From Chloroflexota bacterium (GTDB taxonomy: Bacteria; Chloroflexota; Anaerolineae; Anaerolineales; UBA4823), in assembly GCA_030613705.1 (NCBI GenBank), contig JAUWLJ010000068.1, forward strand, positions 1-8,806: DNA of 8,806 bases. Reading direction: 5' to 3'. Shown in pieces: positions 5,715 to 8,806 of this stretch. Both the position numbers and the translations under genes were made by a program. Below the pieces are notes generated by a model. The model worked only from the letters and a program-made list of their open reading frames with translations. It searched no databases and was not told the origin of the DNA. Every line of letters starts with the position of its first letter. Position 1 is the stretch's first letter.

Positions 5715-6908
5715 TCAAACCGCAATCGTTAAACTTTCCAAATCACGGGGGTAATATGTTAATATTTCGTTCTCGTCTTCTGTGACAACCACGGTATCTG
5801 AATGACGGAATCCACCCAATTCAGGTACATATAAGCCCGGCTCAACGGTGAATACCATCCCTGTTTGAATCTCGGTCTCATCACCCACATCCAGGAAAGG
5901 TGCTTCATGGTACCGTAAACCGATGGCATGACCAACATGATGCTTCCAAAAATCCATCAAATCATTGTCTTCGTAATAAGATCGCACCGCTCGATCCACA
6001 TCTGAGCATTTCACTCCCGGTCTAATTGCTGAAAATGCAGTATCTTGTAGGGCTGCCATATGATCGAACATACGCTTTTGATCATCGCTTGCAGGTCCGA
6101 TAATCATGGTACGCTCTAATTCGGAATTGTAACCCCAGACTGGGGCTCCCGCACCTGTTACCAGTACATCACCGGCCTGAAAAATGATATTGTTCGCCAG
6201 TGCATGCGGAATGGCTGCATTGCGACCAATTTGGCCCCTGTATCCAGCTCCAGCCCCATCAGAAAATGGGCTTTGCGCCCGGTAAACTGGTCCAATAGTA
6301 TCCAACATAATCAGATTCGCTTCCTGGCTGGCTCGCTGGCTGACTTCGGTCTCCGTTGCTCCGATGCGTGTATAGCGCTGAAGCAGCACGTGTGCCAGAT
6401 GGCCCCACTTCACGCTTTCCCGGATCAATGCCAGCTCGGATTCGCTCTTGAGCATCATCTGGTCCTCGATGAACCCAGTGATCTTACTCGTCTTGCAGCC
6501 CATCAGCTCACTTAAATCAGGGCCGCGATATCCAAGCATCCAAGGATATCCATCGCTGTCCACTCCAATGTCTCCAGTTATACCCATATCCATTAGCATA
6601 TCTTTCATGATCATCATTGGATGGGGTTGATATGGATACTCCAGGTAGTGATCCACACGTTGGATAAGTGAATTGGCTTCTGCATGTTCAACTTCCAGCC
6701 TGGGAACAAATAACGCTCTCTCACCTGAAGCGTTCAACACAAATGCGATCGGGCGTTCCGTGGGGATGAACGCAAACCCGGTAAAGTACAGGATGTAATG
6801 ATTATCGAATAAAACCACGCCAGATAATTTTTCTGCCTGGATCAATTCCAACATTCGATCGACTCGCTGAGAATATTCCTCGATTGGAATACTGATAGAG
6901 GTTTCCAT
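5715..6908 (-). CDS. M24 (creatinase/prolidase fold) family protein with a non-canonical metal site
   Basis: A protein of 397 aa with the two-domain layout of the family: a creatinase-type N-domain (about 12-150) and a pita-bread catalytic domain (about 155-390). Landmarks are AIPHALANN with His235, GDVLVTGAGA (246-255), GYNSELERT (259-267), HHVGHAIGLRYHE (323-335) with His327 and His334, TVEPGLY with Glu356, and GGFRHSDTVVVTED (365-378). Canonical Xaa-Pro peptidases bind two metals through Asp, Asp, His, Glu, Glu. Here the first Asp is Gly252, the second is Glu263 and the last Glu is Ser370. Only His327 and Glu356 stay. This favours a metal-independent creatinase-like hydrolase, or another M24 relative, over an aminopeptidase. 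No signal peptide is present. AAGGAG (complement of 6915-6920) lies six bases before the ATG and overlaps the stop of the OsmC gene, which points to coupling. Confidence 0.85.
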   Translation of the reverse strand: METSISIPIEEYSQRVDRMLELIQAEKLSGVVLFDNHYILYFTGFAFIPTERPIAFVLNASGERALFVPRLEVEHAEANSLIQRVDHYLEYPYQPHPMMIMKDMLMDMGITGDIGVDSDGYPWMLGYRGPDLSELMGCKTSKITGFIEDQMMLKSESELALIRESVKWGHLAHVLLQRYTRIGATETEVSQRASQEANLIMLDTIGPVYRAQSPFSDGAGAGYRGQIGRNAAIPHALANNIIFQAGDVLVTGAGAPVWGYNSELERTMIIGPASDDQKRMFDHMAALQDTAFSAIRPGVKCSDVDRAVRSYYEDNDLMDFWKHHVGHAIGLRYHEAPFLDVGDETEIQTGMVFTVEPGLYVPELGGFRHSDTVVVTEDENEILTYYPRDLESLTIAV

Positions 6909-6914
6909 CTTATT

Positions 6915-6920
6915 CTCCTT
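6915..6920 (-). promoter_or_regulatory. Ribosome binding site overlapping the OsmC stop codon
   Basis: The complement reads AAGGAG, six bases before the M24 ATG at 6908. Its first base is the last base of the TAA stop of the upstream gene, so the two genes are very likely translated from one message. Confidence 0.65.
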
Positions 6921-7351
6921 TATTCAATAATTTCAAAATCACTGGTGATCTCCACTGAGCCTTTGAGTGTATTGATCACCGAGCAATATTTATCCTCCGA
7001 AAGGTGGATTGCCTTCTTGACATTTTCATGTGATAGATCTCCTTTTAAAGTGTAATGTAGGTGGATATGAGTAAACCGGTAAGGCGGTTCGCTATCCTGC
7101 TCTCCGGTGCAAATCACTTCTACACTCTCAAGTGGTTCACGCTGCTTTCTCAATATATTCACCACATCATAAGTGGAGCATGATGCAGCTGACATCAGCA
7201 GCAAATCTGAAGCCTTCAAACCTCTCCAGAGAGGCTCATGCTCAGACCAAAGTCCAATTACGACAGGTGTACCGCGCGAATCCACACCAGCCATCAGCAT
7301 AGACGTAGAATTGATCCATTTAATATTTACTGTGCTTGATACAGAGGCCAT
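6920..7351 (-). CDS. OsmC/YhfA-type protein
   Basis: A cytoplasmic protein of 143 aa. ASDLLLMSAASCSTYDVVNI (47-66) with Cys58, and LSEDKYCSVINTL (117-129) with Cys123, are the two cysteine motifs of the OsmC superfamily. The peroxidatic pair of OsmC occupies these places, so thiol-based reduction of organic hydroperoxides is possible. The KYCSV form and short length point to the YhfA-like branch, whose substrate is unsettled. I start at ATG 7351, which has AAAGGAA (complement of 7358-7364) six bases upstream. An in-frame start at 7390 would overlap the preceding gene and lacks such a site. It lies 23 bp after the deacetylase gene, and its stop overlaps the ribosome site of the M24 gene. Confidence 0.9.
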   Translation of the reverse strand: MASVSSTVNIKWINSTSMLMAGVDSRGTPVVIGLWSEHEPLWRGLKASDLLLMSAASCSTYDVVNILRKQREPLESVEVICTGEQDSEPPYRFTHIHLHYTLKGDLSHENVKKAIHLSEDKYCSVINTLKGSVEITSDFEIIE

Positions 7352-7357
7352 TTCTGG

Positions 7358-7364
7358 TTCCTTT
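7358..7364 (-). promoter_or_regulatory. Ribosome binding site that decides the OsmC start
   Basis: The complement reads AAAGGAA, six bases before ATG 7351. It supports the shorter 143-aa product over a 156-aa form that would overlap the end of the upstream gene. Confidence 0.6.
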
Positions 7365-7374
7365 CTAATTATTT

Positions 7375-8415
7375 TCACGTCAACTCCCATAAAAGCTTCG
7401 TCTGTTCAATCATAGAAGTAAACGTGGTTGATTCTCCGTGGTCAACAGGGCTAAGTCTCTGATCATACCTCTCTGGGAAATTTTCTCCCAACAAAGCCGC
7501 CACAACTGCGGCGGAACACGCCTTGGCGGCCTTCAAATCATAACCTCCCTCCAAAAATAGGCTGATCCGTCCCTGACAATTTTCATCTGCCCACAACACT
7601 AATTGCTTAATCAAATTGCCATATCCACCAGAGGTGAGCTGCAGGTTTCCTAATGGGTCGTCGAAATGAGGGTCGAAACCATAGCTGACTAATATCATCT
7701 CCGGTTGGTAACGATACAGCAGGGGGAGGATTAACTCATCCATGACTGTGCTGAATTCGTGATCTCCCGAAAATGGGGGTAGTGGGAAATTTGCGGACCT
7801 CATCTCTCCAGGACCGTTGCCGGTCTCATTCAGCCAACCTGTACCTGGATAATGTGGATATTGGTGGGTGGAAAGGTAAAACACGTCTCCCCTCGAGAAA
7901 AAAATATCTTGGGTACCATTGCCGTGATGCAAATCTAGATCAATAATTGCCAAACGGCGAGCTCCCTCCTCCTGAATTAAGTTCTCAGCCGCCAGTGCAA
8001 TATTGTTTAATAAGCAAAATCCCATAGCTCGTTGCGATGTTGCATGATGACCCGGGGGACGAGTGAGGGCAAACCCGCGCTGTGCTTTACCCAGCCACAC
8101 CGCGCGGGCGATGGCGACCGCTCCACCTGCTGAATTTAATGCTAAATCCCAAGAGGCTGGGGTTGTATAGGTATCTGCGCCAAAATGCATACCTTTTTCA
8201 CAGATCTCTTCCAACGCACTGAGGTATTCCGGGGTATGGATTGCCCATAATACATCTTTTGAAATTTTATCGGGTTCCAGTCGGGGATATGCTTGCCAAT
8301 ACCCAAATTCTTCTAATGCAGATTTGATCGCCTCAACCCGTTCCGGTCGCTCAGGATGACCAATTTCATAATGTCTTTCATGTCCATCGGGATAGAAAAA
8401 TGCTAAATCATTCAT
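7375..8415 (-). CDS. Class II histone-deacetylase-like amidohydrolase (AcuC/acetylpolyamine amidohydrolase family)
   Basis: A zinc hydrolase of 346 aa that removes acyl groups from amines. All catalytic landmarks are visible: HPERPERV (20-27), RPPGHHA (119-125) with the His123-His124 pair, IDLDLHHGNGT (158-168) with zinc ligands Asp161 and His163, GFDPHFDDPLG (246-256) with zinc ligand Asp253, and LEGGYD (288-293) with the transition-state Tyr292. The enzyme should be active. In bacteria such enzymes act on acetylpolyamines, acetylated proteins such as acetyl-CoA synthetase, or other acylated amines, and sequence alone does not choose. It is the first gene of a six-gene run and is preceded by a near-consensus promoter. 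AAAGG (complement of 8425-8429) is nine bases before ATG 8415 and three before ATG 8421, so I prefer 8415, but two extra residues are possible. Confidence 0.93.
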   Translation of the reverse strand: MNDLAFFYPDGHERHYEIGHPERPERVEAIKSALEEFGYWQAYPRLEPDKISKDVLWAIHTPEYLSALEEICEKGMHFGADTYTTPASWDLALNSAGGAVAIARAVWLGKAQRGFALTRPPGHHATSQRAMGFCLLNNIALAAENLIQEEGARRLAIIDLDLHHGNGTQDIFFSRGDVFYLSTHQYPHYPGTGWLNETGNGPGEMRSANFPLPPFSGDHEFSTVMDELILPLLYRYQPEMILVSYGFDPHFDDPLGNLQLTSGGYGNLIKQLVLWADENCQGRISLFLEGGYDLKAAKACSAAVVAALLGENFPERYDQRLSPVDHGESTTFTSMIEQTKLLWELT

Positions 8416-8444
8416 GTTCATTAACCTTTGGTGAAATTAGACCA

Positions 8445-8473
8445 ATTGTACAGCCGATGGTTTAGTCCGTCAA
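8445..8473 (-). promoter_or_regulatory. Sigma70-type promoter of the deacetylase-trpS operon
   Basis: On the minus strand TTGACG (complement of 8468-8473) is followed after exactly 17 bases by TACAAT (complement of 8445-8450). Both boxes match five of six consensus positions. Transcription would start near 8438, leaving a leader of about 20 bases that holds only the ribosome site. Confidence 0.75.
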
Positions 8474-8489
8474 TTTTCCAAATATTGAC
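8469..8489. repeat. Inverted repeat GTCAAT-N9-ATTGAC spanning both -35 boxes
   Basis: GTCAAT at 8469-8474 and ATTGAC at 8484-8489 are exact inverse copies nine bases apart. They partly coincide with the -35 boxes of the two divergent promoters. The symmetry may simply reflect two facing TTGAC boxes, but it could also bind a dimeric regulator controlling both directions. Confidence 0.45.
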
Positions 8490-8514
8490 TCAGAGTAGTC
8501 TTATTTTCTATAAT
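8485..8514 (+). promoter_or_regulatory. Sigma70-type promoter of the lipoprotein-methyltransferase gene
   Basis: TTGACT at 8485-8490 and a perfect TATAAT at 8509-8514 are separated by 18 bases. A second TATAAT overlaps at 8514-8519 but is poorly spaced. The start would be near 8521, giving a leader of about 24 bases, with AGGA at 8532-8535 as ribosome site nine bases before ATG 8545. Confidence 0.75.
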
Positions 8515-8544
8515 ATAATTTACTCATACCCAGGAATGATTAGC

Positions 8545-8806
8545 ATGGTATTTCAAAAAAGGTCATTGCTCATTATTTTATTGATCCTCATGTCCGCCTG
8601 CCAAACTGGAGTTGTGACTGCTTCACCAACACGGACATCGACCCAAAATCCACCAACCGTAGCGCCAACTAAACTTATCCCCACTACCCCGCCTGCTCTT
8701 CCGACCAAAGAAAACCAATTCACCCAGAATCGATCTCGAATGGTGGACGAACAGATTGCACCTCGTGGCATCGAAGATCAAGCCATTTTAACAGCTATGC
8801 GCAATA
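8545..8806 (+). CDS. Lipoprotein with protein-L-isoaspartate O-methyltransferase-like domain, 5' part, cut by the right edge
   Basis: The frame stays open from ATG 8545 to the window end, giving 87 codons plus one base. Residues 1-19 are a lipoprotein signal: Lys5-Arg6, a hydrophobic run SLLIILLIL, and the lipobox MSAC with Cys19 as the acylated residue. A Thr/Pro-rich linker follows (about 24-56). Residues 65-87 then begin RMVDEQIAPRGIEDQAILTA and end in MRN, which closely matches the N-terminus of protein-L-isoaspartate(D-aspartate) O-methyltransferase (PCMT). That enzyme uses S-adenosylmethionine to start repair of damaged aspartyl residues. The SAM-binding part lies beyond the window, so the assignment depends on this one motif. 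PCMT is normally cytoplasmic, so a lipid-anchored export form is unusual. An upstream in-frame ATG at 8536 is rejected because AGGA abuts it. It has its own strong promoter and is divergent from the operon. Confidence 0.8.
   Translation, partial: MVFQKRSLLIILLILMSACQTGVVTASPTRTSTQNPPTVAPTKLIPTTPPALPTKENQFTQNRSRMVDEQIAPRGIEDQAILTAMRN

Noticed and set aside
8553..8771. A 72-aa minus-strand open frame at the right end
   Set aside because: It lies antisense to the lipoprotein-PCMT gene, whose signal peptide, lipobox and PCMT motif read clearly on the plus strand, and it has no recognisable domain.
1..8806. CRISPR array, insertion sequence, prophage, toxin-antitoxin pair or defence island
   Set aside because: There are no regular repeats, transposase or integrase motifs, or terminal inverted repeats. 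The HD and Mut7-C/PIN-like proteins have metabolic or housekeeping-type architectures and no small antitoxin partner beside them.

Overview
The window looks like ordinary bacterial chromosome of medium GC. It is probably from an environmental bacterium of the Chloroflexota (Anaerolineae-like). This guess rests on gene flavour: a membrane protein with three CxxC zinc ribbons, a receiver-like domain fused to DUF309, a class II HDAC-like amidohydrolase, an M24 'ELERT' protein, and a lipoprotein with a Thr/Pro-rich linker. No rRNA or phylogenetic marker is decisive. I saw no mobile element, CRISPR array, tRNA, phage gene or classical defence island.

Layout. Left end (1-808): two coupled minus-strand genes. 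One is a 209-aa P-loop kinase-like protein with an altered Walker A. The other runs off the left edge, with only nine codons visible. A 139-bp divergent spacer separates them from a plus-strand gene (809-1567) for a Mut7-C RNase-type protein with an N-terminal ubiquitin-like domain and a zinc ribbon. That gene converges on a minus-strand zinc-ribbon membrane protein (1662-2741), and a hairpin lies between the two 3' ends. A 324-bp spacer (2742-3065) follows. Its right edge is the trpS terminator.

Region 3066-8415 is a six-gene minus-strand run that reads like one operon. Its order of transcription is an HDAC/acetylpolyamine-amidohydrolase-like deacetylase, an OsmC/YhfA-type protein, an M24 creatinase/prolidase-fold protein, an HD-type alarmone-hydrolase-like protein, a receiver-like/DUF309 fusion, and tryptophanyl-tRNA synthetase. 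It starts at a near-consensus sigma70 promoter (8445-8473) and ends in an intrinsic terminator after trpS. The 97-100 bp gap before the HD gene could hide an internal promoter.

Right end: a second, divergent near-consensus promoter (8485-8514) drives a plus-strand gene at 8545 that leaves the window. Its first 87 codons encode a lipoprotein signal, a Thr/Pro-rich linker and the beginning of a protein-L-isoaspartate O-methyltransferase-like domain.

How the genes may work together: the first three operon genes suggest small-molecule or amide metabolism, and the last three suggest translation or stress functions. I found no clearly new multi-gene system. The best leads are the M24 protein, which lacks three of five metal-ligand positions in a creatinase-like pattern, the probably secreted lipid-anchored PCMT, the receiver-DUF309 fusion and the degenerate P-loop kinase.
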